Below, piece by piece: positions 18,480 to 26,581 of a stretch of 64,000 nucleotides of DNA (position 1 is its first letter; the number at the start of each line of letters is the position of its first letter). Below the pieces are notes generated by a model, which saw only the letters and a list, made by a program, of their open reading frames with translations, had not been told where the DNA came from and did no database searches. Origin of the DNA: Lachnospiraceae bacterium OM04-12BH (GTDB taxonomy: Bacteria > Bacillota > Clostridia > Lachnospirales > Lachnospiraceae); assembly GCA_003490145.1 (NCBI GenBank), contig QULQ01000008.1, positions 62,327 to 126,326 on the forward strand, read 5' to 3'. The translations under genes and the position numbers were made by a program.

Positions 18480-19556
18480 TCAGTCATAAATATCCACTTT
18501 GATCCTGTCCTCATAGGGCTTTATCAGCTCGTTAACGGCCTGATAAGCCAGAGAGCGGGAATCTTCTATGATCTCATGGCAGTTTGCCTCTGTGACTTTG
18601 TGATCATTCCTGATCATACTGTCACAGATGTACTGGTTGATCTCCGGGGAGAAGTGAAGCAGATCCATATAGTTGTCCAGATCTGTTACGATCTCTCTGT
18701 CATTCAGGAAATAATACAGTTCCACATTCTCATAAGTAAGAAGTTTTTCCATGGCCTGTTCCATGTTGTACAGGTAGCTTTCCGTTTCTCCGTTCCGGTA
18801 GATATTGTCCCACCAGAGCATGGAATATGGTGGAATGGAAATTTTAAATTGTGTTTCAGGGTGGGCCTCGATCTCTGCACAGAGCAGGGCAAGATTTCCG
18901 TCAAGCTTATCCTGATAGCAGGTTTCCGGCTTCATGTCTTCAATGTTCATTTTCCGGATATAAAGTCCCAGGATCATATCTTCATTAAAGGATTTCCACT
19001 GAGCCCAGTTGTAGGAGTTCCCCTCGTCGTAGTCACCGGTCAGTGACTGGGCGATCATGTAGGGGATCTTTTCAAAAAGCACATCCTTATTCAGGAGATA
19101 TTCAATGTCGTTCAGATGGTTGTCATCATAGAGGTACATAGGACAGCCGGTGCTTTCAAAGGTAGTGACCGGGTCGGCGCAGAGGGCGGATGGGTCCAGG
19201 TTATAAAAAACGTAATTTATCGAATGATCCTGGAAAGCGATATCCAGCAGATAGCAGAGATCTGCGGTAGCGCCATAAGACCGGATTGCCTTGATGGAGG
19301 TGCAGTTAAAACCTTCGTCGAACCAGTGATTATTGTAGTTTTCAGATACAGAAGAACCGGCGATCACGGCATCGTAGTCAAAGTTTTTCAACGAGCCTGC
19401 GCACTGGTATTCCTTGTCTGTCAGAACTGCCTTCAGTCCCGGCAGGGGCTTGTGATACTGATAAAAGGGATCAAATGTCACAACCAGAAGGATACACAAT
19501 AAAAGTAAAACTGCAGTTCCTGTAAAAAAATATTTCAAAAATCTTTTTGCCATCAT
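18480..19556 (-). CDS. SGNH-type O-acyltransferase partner (AlgJ/DltD-like), membrane-anchored
   Basis: A 358-aa protein with one N-terminal TM (YFFTGTAVLLLLCILLVVTF) and an extracytoplasmic SGNH-like domain. The nucleophile block is IAGSSVSEN and the C-terminal block is DLLHFSPE with the Asp/His pair. Such proteins work with MBOAT transferases to move acyl groups onto cell-surface glycans, as in DltB/DltD or AlgI/AlgJ. The MBOAT gene lies 10 nt upstream on the same strand. The start at 19556 (ATGATG) follows AAAAGGA that overlaps the MBOAT stop region. Longer in-frame starts lie inside the MBOAT gene. The acceptor glycan is unknown. Confidence 0.8.
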   Translation of the reverse strand: MMAKRFLKYFFTGTAVLLLLCILLVVTFDPFYQYHKPLPGLKAVLTDKEYQCAGSLKNFDYDAVIAGSSVSENYNNHWFDEGFNCTSIKAIRSYGATADLCYLLDIAFQDHSINYVFYNLDPSALCADPVTTFESTGCPMYLYDDNHLNDIEYLLNKDVLFEKIPYMIAQSLTGDYDEGNSYNWAQWKSFNEDMILGLYIRKMNIEDMKPETCYQDKLDGNLALLCAEIEAHPETQFKISIPPYSMLWWDNIYRNGETESYLYNMEQAMEKLLTYENVELYYFLNDREIVTDLDNYMDLLHFSPEINQYICDSMIRNDHKVTEANCHEIIEDSRSLAYQAVNELIKPYEDRIKVDIYD

Positions 19557-19566
19557 AAAAATCCTT

Positions 19567-21063
19567 TTAAAAATTAAAGTAAATAAAGGTGCTGACCTGA
19601 GAGAAGGAAATGATGCACCAGCAGAAGAGAACAACGATCATCAGAGAGAATTTTCCGGTCAGGGATTTCTCCTCTACGAGCTGCAGGGCATTTTTCCGGC
19701 TGATCAGAACAGCACTGATCACGAGCAGCAGAACAAACAGGATCAGATAAGCTGTGTTCAGCAGGGAAGGCTGGAATAGATTGATTGCCTGTCTGATCAG
19801 GTAAAACTCAGGGATATCAAGCTGAGCTGCAATCTTTGTCAGGTATCCGGTAGAACGGAAGGAGAAAAGATTACGGAACATAGTAAAGGCGTTTGTCATG
19901 CTGTCGCTGCGGAAAAAGAACAGGGACAGGTTGAAAAAGGTAAAGGTGAAGAAAACACCAAGCCATTTTGGAATATAAAATCTGGCTTTTTCCTTTTCAT
20001 TGCTGCCTCTGACACCGATCAGATGCAGATTGTCAAATACCACAAGAAGTCCCTGCATGGAGCCCCATGCCACATAGGTCCAGTTGGCGCCATGCCACAG
20101 ACCGCTTAAGAAAAACACGAGGAAGATATTGATCAGGGTCCGCACCTTTCCCTTACGGCTTCCCCCAAGGGGAATATACACATACTGGATAAAGAAACGG
20201 GACAGGGTGATATGCCATCTCTGCCACAGCTCCTTGACGGTACAGGCTTTGTAGGGAGAATTGAAGTTCACCGGCAGCTTGATATTGAACAGAAGACCAA
20301 GGCCCATGGCCATATCACTGTAGCCGCTGAAATCAAAATAAATTTCGAAGGTATATGCCAGGATCACAAGGAGTGTAGAGGGCGAATCCAGAAAAGCAGT
20401 GTTGGTAAAACCATAATTTACAGGGAGAGCGAGAACGTCTGCCAGCAGTACCTTTTTGGAAAGTCCAAGAGTAAAGAGGGCGATGCCTTTTGCAAAATTC
20501 TCCCGATTGAAGCTCCGAAGATGTTTATCGGCAAACTGCGGCATCATTTCTTTGTAAAGAACAATAGGACCGGCAACAAGCTGTGGGAAAAAGGTAACAA
20601 AGGTGACGTAATCAATGAAAGGATAATGTTCAGCCTTATGCTGGCATCTGTCTACGATGAAGGAAACCTGCTGGAAGGTAAAAAAGCTGATACCAAGAGG
20701 CAGCAGGATATTATGCATGGCCACATTTGTATGGAAAACGGTATTGATGTTTTCAAAGAAGAAATCATAATACTTGAAATAAAATAAAAAGCCCAGATTA
20801 AAGGCAAGTCCTGCCAGAAGAAAAATACGGTCGGACAGCTTTGTCCTGGAAAACCTGAGCAGGAAGCTGAGCAGATAATTGCCGAGTATGCTGACCAGTA
20901 TGATACCCAGATAATACGGATTAAAATAGCCGTAGAACCAGAGTGACATGGCGGCAAGAAAACAGGTGGCGGTCTGATAGAAGCCTCTGCTATTCAGGAA
21001 GTACCAGCCAGCCAGTACGAGCGGCAAAAATATAAAGATAAATATATAGGAATTAAAAAGCAT
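19567..21063 (-). CDS. MBOAT family O-acyltransferase (AlgI/DltB-like)
   Basis: A 498-aa polytopic membrane enzyme. The MBOAT hallmark region WQRWHITLSRFFIQYVYIPLGG and the conserved SGLWHGANWTYVAWG with the catalytic His are present. It carries acyl groups (often acetyl) across the membrane for O-acylation of surface polysaccharide, with the SGNH partner encoded downstream. GGAGGA precedes the ATG at 21063, so the longer in-frame start at 21099 is rejected. A promoter with extended -10 lies upstream at 21090-21119. A DUF4358 lipoprotein gene is divergent, a frequent neighbour of such pairs in Lachnospiraceae. Confidence 0.92.
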   Translation of the reverse strand: MLFNSYIFIFIFLPLVLAGWYFLNSRGFYQTATCFLAAMSLWFYGYFNPYYLGIILVSILGNYLLSFLLRFSRTKLSDRIFLLAGLAFNLGFLFYFKYYDFFFENINTVFHTNVAMHNILLPLGISFFTFQQVSFIVDRCQHKAEHYPFIDYVTFVTFFPQLVAGPIVLYKEMMPQFADKHLRSFNRENFAKGIALFTLGLSKKVLLADVLALPVNYGFTNTAFLDSPSTLLVILAYTFEIYFDFSGYSDMAMGLGLLFNIKLPVNFNSPYKACTVKELWQRWHITLSRFFIQYVYIPLGGSRKGKVRTLINIFLVFFLSGLWHGANWTYVAWGSMQGLLVVFDNLHLIGVRGSNEKEKARFYIPKWLGVFFTFTFFNLSLFFFRSDSMTNAFTMFRNLFSFRSTGYLTKIAAQLDIPEFYLIRQAINLFQPSLLNTAYLILFVLLLVISAVLISRKNALQLVEEKSLTGKFSLMIVVLFCWCIISFSQVSTFIYFNF

Positions 21064-21089
21064 AAAATATCCTCCAGAACCTTCGCTAT

Positions 21090-21119
21090 AGTATAGCATG
21101 GACCGGCATAATTTGTCTA
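21090..21119 (-). promoter_or_regulatory. Promoter of the MBOAT-SGNH operon
   Basis: On the minus strand TAGACA (21119-21114) is followed after 18 bp by TATACT (21095-21090) with an upstream TGC extension. It lies 27 nt before the MBOAT ATG. Confidence 0.5.
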
Positions 21120-21170
21120 ATGCATGGAAATACTGTGAACGGAAAGAAATAAGAAAAGAGGGTATACAAA

Positions 21171-21785
21171 ATGGGTAAATACTGGTTCATGGTACTTTTG
21201 TTTTTGGGTGTTACGGCAATAGGCTGTCAGGGGGATCATACCGGAGAGGACAGCCGGGCCTATGCAGAGGATGAAGCCGGGAGTGAAGCGGTAAATACAC
21301 TGGTTTCAGGCAGTAAATACAGGATCGTCACAGATGTCATGGAGCTGCGTGACAGTGTGGAAGGGATCCTTTTGCAGGATTACTGGCCAGATACAATGCT
21401 TACGGAGGAAGAATTCGCGGAACGGACCGGCATATCAGAAAGTATGTACGACTGCTTTCTGGCAGAATACCAGCGTTCTGAAGCAGGAGTGGATATGCTT
21501 ATACTGGTGAAGGCAAAGGAAGACTATGTGGAGGATGTGGAAACGTATCTGAATGATTACAGGGAGGTTCTGCTGAACATTTATGAAAAACAGCCCATGG
21601 ATGAGGCAAAGATCTTTGCCTCCCGAATTGAAACTATTGGAAATTATGTCTGCTTTGTGCAGCTTGGAGCAAATATCAGTGATCTGAAGGATTCCGGACG
21701 GGAGGAAATGGTACGCCGCTGTCAGGAAGAAAATGAGAGAGCGATCGATATGATGGAGAGAAAAATTGCCCTGTTCGAGGATTAG
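21171..21785 (+). CDS. DUF4358-type lipoprotein
   Basis: A 204-aa predicted lipoprotein with lipobox AIGC (Cys19) and an acidic, mostly alpha/beta mature domain. Features such as YDCFLAEYQRSEAGVDMLILVKA and YVCFVQLGAN resemble the DUF4358 family, whose function is unknown and whose genes often sit beside MBOAT acyltransferases in this family of bacteria. A GAGGG site precedes the ATG. It is divergent from the MBOAT operon and convergent with murG. A role at the cell surface linked to glycan acylation is an inference from location only. Confidence 0.6.
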   Translation: MGKYWFMVLLFLGVTAIGCQGDHTGEDSRAYAEDEAGSEAVNTLVSGSKYRIVTDVMELRDSVEGILLQDYWPDTMLTEEEFAERTGISESMYDCFLAEYQRSEAGVDMLILVKAKEDYVEDVETYLNDYREVLLNIYEKQPMDEAKIFASRIETIGNYVCFVQLGANISDLKDSGREEMVRRCQEENERAIDMMERKIALFED

Positions 21786-21792
21786 CCGCTTT

Positions 21793-22875
21793 TCAGCGGT
21801 TAACGGTTTCCTCGATCAGGTCAGTAATGGCTTTTACGGCATGGAGCTGATTGCTCCTGCTCATGGCCTCAATATAGGTCTGTCTTGTAAAGTAGAGCTC
21901 TGTTATTTTTTCTGTAAGAAGGGCAGGAGAAAGATCATCATCATTCATGACCATGCTGTACCCCTGGGCTTCAAAGGATCTGGCATTGAGGATCTGGTCA
22001 CCTCTGCTGCTGGCTGCAGGAAGGGGGATCAGGAGGTTCGGTTTCCTTAGGGCAAGCAGCTCACAGATGGAATTGGCGCCGGCTCTGGAAATGACTACGT
22101 CTGCAAGGGCAAAGAGATCCTTCAGCTCTGCCTTTACATATTCAAACTGCACATAGCCTTCTGTATGAAGCAGCATATTATCAATTTTATCCTTGCCGCA
22201 GATATGGACGATCTGGAAATCCTTTAACAGCTCCGGGAGTGCGTCCCGTACGGTTTTGTTGATGGAAGCGGCGCCAAGACTTCCGCCTATTACAAGGATG
22301 ACAGGCTTGTTGGCTGTAAAGCCGCAGATATCAAGAGCAGCAACCTTATCACCCTTCAGCAGTTCCTCACGGATCGGGGAGCCGGTCAGGACAGCTTTGC
22401 TTTCAGGAAGGGCAGATACCGTCTCCGGGAAGTTGCAGCATACCTTTCTGGCAACCGGGATACACAGCTTATTGGCAAGTCCCGGTGTCATATCGGATTC
22501 ATGGATGATACAGGGAATGTGCAGAGTTGCAGCTGCCCTTACGACAGGTACGCTGACGAAACCGCCTTTGGAAAAGACAATGTCGGGACGGATCCTCTTC
22601 AGATGATCTCTGGCCTGTACAAAGCCCTTGATGACACGGAAGGGGTCAGTCAGATTTTTCATATCCAGATAGCGTCTGAACTTGCCGGTCGCAATTCCAT
22701 AGTAAGGGATATTAAAATCTGTGATCAGCTTCTTCTCAATTCCGTCATAGGAGCCAATATAGGATATTTCATAACCTAGCTCCTTCAGATGGGGAATCAG
22801 CGCAATATTGGGGGTAACGTGCCCGGCGGTTCCACCGCCTGTCAGCACGATTTTTTTGATTTCTGTATCGCTCAT
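21793..22875 (-). CDS. murG: MurG, lipid II-forming N-acetylglucosaminyltransferase
   Basis: This GT28 enzyme transfers GlcNAc from UDP-GlcNAc to lipid I to make lipid II on the inner face of the membrane. The first G-loop GGGTAGHVTPNIAL, a mid-protein GGSLGAASIN, and the UDP-GlcNAc-binding SRAGANSICELLAL are visible. The 360-aa length is typical. The ATG at 22875 has AGGAGG five bases upstream; the longer in-frame extension is not supported. It stands alone, outside any dcw cluster, which is a common arrangement in Lachnospiraceae. It shares a minus-strand unit with the TSCPD gene 13 nt upstream. Confidence 0.94.
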   Translation of the reverse strand: MSDTEIKKIVLTGGGTAGHVTPNIALIPHLKELGYEISYIGSYDGIEKKLITDFNIPYYGIATGKFRRYLDMKNLTDPFRVIKGFVQARDHLKRIRPDIVFSKGGFVSVPVVRAAATLHIPCIIHESDMTPGLANKLCIPVARKVCCNFPETVSALPESKAVLTGSPIREELLKGDKVAALDICGFTANKPVILVIGGSLGAASINKTVRDALPELLKDFQIVHICGKDKIDNMLLHTEGYVQFEYVKAELKDLFALADVVISRAGANSICELLALRKPNLLIPLPAASSRGDQILNARSFEAQGYSMVMNDDDLSPALLTEKITELYFTRQTYIEAMSRSNQLHAVKAITDLIEETVNR

Positions 22876-22888
22876 GAGAGCCTCCTGT

Positions 22889-23137
22889 TTATTGATTGCC
22901 GTTTTTGATCTCTTCCAGTGCCCTGGCGAGCTGGTCAGGACAGGAGGTTGGTTTGAAACCACAGCGGATTCCCTTCAGCTTACTGATGGCATCATCAATC
23001 TTCATACCTTCTACAAGGTGGGAAATTCCCTGAAGATTTCCGTTGCAGCCGCCATAGAACTGTACAAATTTAATAATTCCGTCCTCTACCTCTACATCAA
23101 TAGAAGTGGAACAGGTTCCTTTTGTCTGATATTTCAT
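22889..23137 (-). CDS. TSCPD domain protein (TIGR03905 family)
   Basis: An 82-aa small cytoplasmic protein with the TSCPD motif (PTSCPDQLARAL) near the C-terminus and a conserved QFYGGCNGNLQGI stretch. The TSCPD domain also occurs at the end of class II ribonucleotide reductases; the stand-alone family has no firmly known role, though the conserved Cys residues suggest metal or redox binding. The start at 23137 follows AAAGGTGG. It heads the murG transcript from a promoter at 23164-23192. Confidence 0.85.
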   Translation of the reverse strand: MKYQTKGTCSTSIDVEVEDGIIKFVQFYGGCNGNLQGISHLVEGMKIDDAISKLKGIRCGFKPTSCPDQLARALEEIKNGNQ

Positions 23138-23163
23138 AATAAGTACCACCTTTCTGATAAAGT

Positions 23164-23192
23164 ATTATACCCAATGATCTGCAATTTTTAAA
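23164..23192 (-). promoter_or_regulatory. Promoter of the TSCPD-murG unit
   Basis: On the minus strand TTTAAA (23192-23187) and TATAAT (23169-23164) are 17 bp apart, 26 nt upstream of the TSCPD start codon. Confidence 0.55.
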
Positions 23193-23291
23193 GTAGCATG
23201 TAAGAATTTGTCGAGAAATGGTGATGCATTTATGCACCGCTTTGCAGACAGCAATTATATAATAGAAGAAGAATTTTTAAGGAGGAATGTT

Positions 23292-23945
23292 ATGTTGTAC
23301 TCATTATGGAAATATAAACTGTTACTGTTTCTGATCATCTTATTCTTTGTCTGTAGTATTATATGCCAGATCGTTCCGGGAGTGATCCTTTCCCATCTCC
23401 TTGAGGAAACAGAGAATATGGCAGCTACTAAGAACCGACCGTTGAAACAGTGCAGGCTGAAATATATCAATTGTTGTCAGTTAAACGGAAGGGTAGTCAA
23501 TACTGGCGTTTTTGTGGACAGGTTTATCAGAAAGCTCACCTTTTCAGGGATTTCTCTGAACAGGATAAGCAATATGGCAGGACAGATGATGATGCTTTCC
23601 ATACTGATCACAGGGATCTGTGTCTGCCGGTGTCTTTCAGCGGGTGGGACTCTGTTTCAGATTATTCCCTATTATGTGATCAGTATACTGGAGCTTTATC
23701 TCTATTTTACACTTTCTGGAGCGGTAGATATAGCAGGACGGAAGGAAGCCCTGAAAATAGAGCTTACGGATTATCTGGAGAATCATCTGATGCCAAGACT
23801 GCAGGAAACGATGGAGGAAGAAAGCAGGGAAAAAGAGAAGCGGCCAGCAGATACAGAAGAATCTGTACAGGAGGGGAACGGGCTTGATCTGTCACAGATA
23901 CGCAGGGATGAACTGGAGGAGCTTCTGCGGGAACTGATCGGATAG
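23292..23945 (+). CDS. Hypothetical membrane protein with charged C-terminal tail
   Basis: A 217-aa protein I do not recognise. A first TM lies at about residues 8-30 (LLLFLIILFFVCSIICQIVPGV). A Cys-rich loop of about 70 residues follows, then two further TM segments around residues 100-155. The tail from about 170 on is strongly charged and probably helical (QETMEEESREKEKRPADTEE). The ATG at 23292 is set by TAAGGAGG at 23278-23285. It is a single gene between divergent murG and a HAD phosphatase gene. No function is proposed. Confidence 0.7.
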   Translation: MLYSLWKYKLLLFLIILFFVCSIICQIVPGVILSHLLEETENMAATKNRPLKQCRLKYINCCQLNGRVVNTGVFVDRFIRKLTFSGISLNRISNMAGQMMMLSILITGICVCRCLSAGGTLFQIIPYYVISILELYLYFTLSGAVDIAGRKEALKIELTDYLENHLMPRLQETMEEESREKEKRPADTEESVQEGNGLDLSQIRRDELEELLRELIG

Positions 23946-24054
23946 AAGTGCCGACATATATTTCATATGCAGAAGCAGCAGACCGGGTGTTTGACTTTTA
24001 GGACAGGATTTTATACTATTAGAGCAGAGTACAAAAGAAAAGGCGGCTCATCAC

Positions 24055-24882
24055 ATGTCTGTAAAATGTATTGCCCTGGATATGGACAGAACGACACTAA
24101 ATGCACAGGGAATGTTGTCGGAAGAAAATAAAAAGGCGATACGCTTTGCCATAGAAAAGGGCGTTCACGTGGTCATAGCAAGTGGACGTGCTTTTTCCTC
24201 TCTGCCCGGGGAAGTGACAGAGATTCCCGGAATTGAATATGCGGTCACCTGTAACGGAGCGGAGGTCTATGAAATTTCCACAGGGAGATGTCTGAAAAGC
24301 TCCTGTCTTTCACCGGAAAGTGTGGAAAGGATCCTTTCGCTGACAGAGAAAGGTGACGTGACATACGAAGGCTTTATCCGGGGAAAAGCTTTTGCAGGAG
24401 AGGAATATGTGAAGGATCCGGTACGCTTTGGAGCGACCAGGCAGGCGGTTGATTATGTTCAGAGAACCAGACAGATGGAGCCGGATATCAGGGCATTTCT
24501 GCTTTCCCATAAAGAAGAGCTGAACAGCATGGATATTATCGTGAAAAATGAGGATGTCAAGGAAGCCGTCTGGGCGCTTTTGGAAAAAGAGGTTCCGGAT
24601 ATTTACATTACATCCTCAATAGTACAGCTTATAGAAATCTCTTCATTACACAGCGGAAAGCACAACGGAGTCAGATTTATTGCAGGTCAGCTTGGCCTGT
24701 CCATGGAGGAAGTGGCAGCCTTTGGCGATGCGGACAATGATGCGGATATGCTGAAAGAGGCAGGAGTTGGGATTGCTGTAGGGAATGCTTCTGGGCGGGC
24801 TATGGAAGCGGCAGATATGGTCGTGCCTCATCATGACAGAGATGGTGTGGCAGCAGGGATCTATCGGCTGCTTGGTGAATGA
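24055..24882 (+). CDS. Cof-type HAD-IIB hydrolase (sugar or cofactor phosphatase)
   Basis: A 275-aa cytoplasmic phosphatase. Motif I is ALDMDRTTLN (Asp9 nucleophile, Asp11 acid/base), motif II VIASGRAF, and motif IV FGDADNDADML with Mg2+-binding Asp residues. A C2B cap lies in the middle. Members dephosphorylate sugar phosphates, pyridoxal phosphate or flavin precursors; the substrate cannot be predicted. TTGACT (23991-23996) and TATACT (24012-24017) upstream may be a promoter, though the spacing is short. It is 15 nt ahead of the YwlG-family gene. Confidence 0.9.
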   Translation: MSVKCIALDMDRTTLNAQGMLSEENKKAIRFAIEKGVHVVIASGRAFSSLPGEVTEIPGIEYAVTCNGAEVYEISTGRCLKSSCLSPESVERILSLTEKGDVTYEGFIRGKAFAGEEYVKDPVRFGATRQAVDYVQRTRQMEPDIRAFLLSHKEELNSMDIIVKNEDVKEAVWALLEKEVPDIYITSSIVQLIEISSLHSGKHNGVRFIAGQLGLSMEEVAAFGDADNDADMLKEAGVGIAVGNASGRAMEAADMVVPHHDRDGVAAGIYRLLGE

Positions 24883-24897
24883 AGGAGGAACGGATAT

Positions 24898-25491
24898 ATG
24901 ACAGCAAAAGGGATGGCAGACAGAAAAATGACAGCTTCCTTTCTGGAGGAAGTAAAAGAGGAAGCCGGCAGGGCAACAGAGCAGCTGCTCCTGCAGGCGA
25001 AAACAGAGCCGGGTGATATTCTGATCGTTGGCTGTTCTTCCAGTGAGATTGTGGGAGAGCGGATCGGAACCTTTTCCAGTGTGGAGACGGCACAGGCGGT
25101 TTTTGAAGGAATCTATGAGGTAACGCAGGCACATGGGCTGTTTCTGGCAGCACAGTGCTGTGAGCATCTGAACCGTGCAGTGATCGTGGAAAAGGAACTG
25201 ATGAAACGGGATCATCTGACCAGAGTAAATGTCGTACCAAAGCCCAAGGCCGGCGGATCCTTTGGAACTACTGCCTATCAGCGGTTTAAGGAGCCTGTAG
25301 CAGTAGAAAAGATCACAGCACAGGCAGGTATGGATATCGGGGATACCCTGATCGGTATGCATCTGCAGCCTGTGGCAGTACCCGTAAGAATAGAAGTGAA
25401 ACAGATCGGAAATGCCCATCTGGTATGCGCCAGAACACGGGCAAAGTTCGTAGGCGGCAGCAGGGCAGTATATGATGAGGCGCTTTTGTAA
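24898..25491 (+). CDS. UPF0340/YwlG (TIGR01440) family protein
   Basis: A 197-aa protein of the YwlG family, found widely in Firmicutes and of unknown function. Landmarks are GDILIVGCSSSEIVGERIGT, AQCCEHLNRAVIVE and VNVVPKPKAGGSFGTTAY. GGAGGAAC lies ahead of the ATG. It follows the HAD gene closely and probably shares its transcript. Its stop codon lies in the loop of a strong bidirectional terminator. Confidence 0.9.
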   Translation: MTAKGMADRKMTASFLEEVKEEAGRATEQLLLQAKTEPGDILIVGCSSSEIVGERIGTFSSVETAQAVFEGIYEVTQAHGLFLAAQCCEHLNRAVIVEKELMKRDHLTRVNVVPKPKAGGSFGTTAYQRFKEPVAVEKITAQAGMDIGDTLIGMHLQPVAVPVRIEVKQIGNAHLVCARTRAKFVGGSRAVYDEALL

Positions 25492-25507
25492 GCGCCTCTA
25501 TTTTTCT
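25477..25507. terminator. Bidirectional terminator between convergent genes
   Basis: GAGGCGCTT (25477-25485) pairs perfectly with AAGCGCCTC (25490-25498), followed by TATTTTT on the plus strand. The YwlG-family stop codon lies at the loop and the convergent nuclease gene ends at the right arm, so both genes share this hairpin. Confidence 0.85.
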
Positions 25508-26211
25508 GCAAGCAGCTTCTTTAATGCAGCGATTTCAGCATCCTTTTGAGCAAGCAATTCTTCCTGTGCCTCAATCTTCTCCTGAATGCCCTTCATTCTC
25601 CGGTAGTAATCTTCTCTGGCCTGGCACTGCAGGCGTATCTTTTCCTCCTGTGTCAGATGATAGACAGTTTCTGAAGCTTCTTTTAAATATTCATTGTTTT
25701 GAGAAAGCATATGCAGTTCCTCCCAGGTTCTGGCTTTGAAGAGGGAAGCCCAGAAGTCGATATGACAGGCCTTATCCTCATCAGTTGCTAAGTGTATCTG
25801 CGTTAAGTCTAACACAGACAGCTGCAGTTTGTCACTATAAACAGTATGATTTTTTACATTCAAAAGTTTATAGGTGGCATAAAATTCCCGGCAGAGGTAG
25901 CTTAAGGAGCGCTCCGGCCAGTTATGTTCATTAATGACCTGCATTTCCAGGTTGATCAGGGTATTCTGGTTAAGAACTACCCGGATATCAAGGAAAAAGG
26001 TCTTATCACTGGTGGATTCGCCAAGTACGATAGGATTCGTAATCTCCACGGAAGAGATTTCTGATGGAGAAAGGTGGAGCAGCGAGGCAATGAGGCCGGT
26101 AAGTACCTTGTTGTTTCGCTGCAGGAGAGCACGGAACAGGTAGTCATTGGTCATAGGGATGGTGAGAGCACCACGTTCCGGGAGCTGGAAGTTGTTTTGA
26201 TTGTCAGACAT
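25498..26211 (-). CDS. Rpn/PD-(D/E)XK nuclease family protein (transposase-like)
   Basis: A 237-aa protein of the Rpn (recombination-promoting nuclease, PDDEXK_2) family. The core includes MTNDYLFRALLQRNNKVLTGLIASLL, then FLDIRVVLNQNTLINLEMQV with the D...ExQ-type active-site strand. A long C-terminal coiled coil (IQEKIEAQEELLAQKDAEIAALKKLL) follows. Such genes are numerous in Firmicutes genomes and cut DNA; whether they are selfish or serve defence is debated. The ATG at 26211 follows AAGGAGGA. No terminal repeats or target duplications are evident, so it is listed as a gene and not as an insertion sequence. Confidence 0.85.
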   Translation of the reverse strand: MSDNQNNFQLPERGALTIPMTNDYLFRALLQRNNKVLTGLIASLLHLSPSEISSVEITNPIVLGESTSDKTFFLDIRVVLNQNTLINLEMQVINEHNWPERSLSYLCREFYATYKLLNVKNHTVYSDKLQLSVLDLTQIHLATDEDKACHIDFWASLFKARTWEELHMLSQNNEYLKEASETVYHLTQEEKIRLQCQAREDYYRRMKGIQEKIEAQEELLAQKDAEIAALKKLLAEK

Positions 26212-26497
26212 GAAAATAAGATCCTCCTTAGAATGGTGTGAAAAGTAATAAGCGAAAATATCCGGTGAAAACCGGAAGGATGTTCCAAAAGGAACAAGAG
26301 TGAAATTGAAATAATTCTTCTGTGTTGAATGCAGTATATCAGCCAGCTCTATATCGTGCAAGTAGAAAAAAATTGCTGCACCGGGAAGCATAAACAGTCA
26401 GATATACAGTTTTTATACAAGAGGATGTAGGAAAGAACGGAAGGAGATCAAGATTTTGTATTGTGCAATCTGCCAGTCCGGTAAAAATGCAGAAATC
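26212..26497. other. Intergenic stretch upstream of pgi
   Basis: About 370 bases separate the divergent nuclease gene and pgi. Apart from the pgi promoter at 26498-26526 and the AAGGAGGA site of the minus-strand gene, I see no gene, repeat or clear structured RNA. An in-frame extension of the nuclease gene into this area lacks a ribosome binding site. Confidence 0.5.
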
Positions 26498-26526
26498 TTG
26501 AAAAAATCGATATTCTCTGATACACT
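26498..26526 (+). promoter_or_regulatory. Sigma-A promoter of pgi
   Basis: TTGAAA at 26498-26503 and TACACT at 26521-26526 are separated by exactly 17 bp, 55 nt before the pgi start codon. Confidence 0.7.
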
Positions 26527-26581
26527 AGAAAAGATTTAAAGGGAAAGTTTTATCAATATAATAATAAAAGGAGTGTATATT

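Noticed and set aside
21766..22606. Open frames on the plus strand opposite murG
   Set aside because: They have no ribosome binding sites or recognisable domains and mirror the codon pattern of murG.
24646..25419. Long minus-strand open frames opposite the HAD and YwlG-family genes
   Set aside because: Low-complexity Cys/His-rich translations typical of the antisense frame; the plus-strand genes are clearly real.
25498..26211. The Rpn-type gene as part of an insertion sequence
   Set aside because: No terminal inverted repeats or direct target repeats are visible, and it shares a neat bidirectional terminator with its neighbour.
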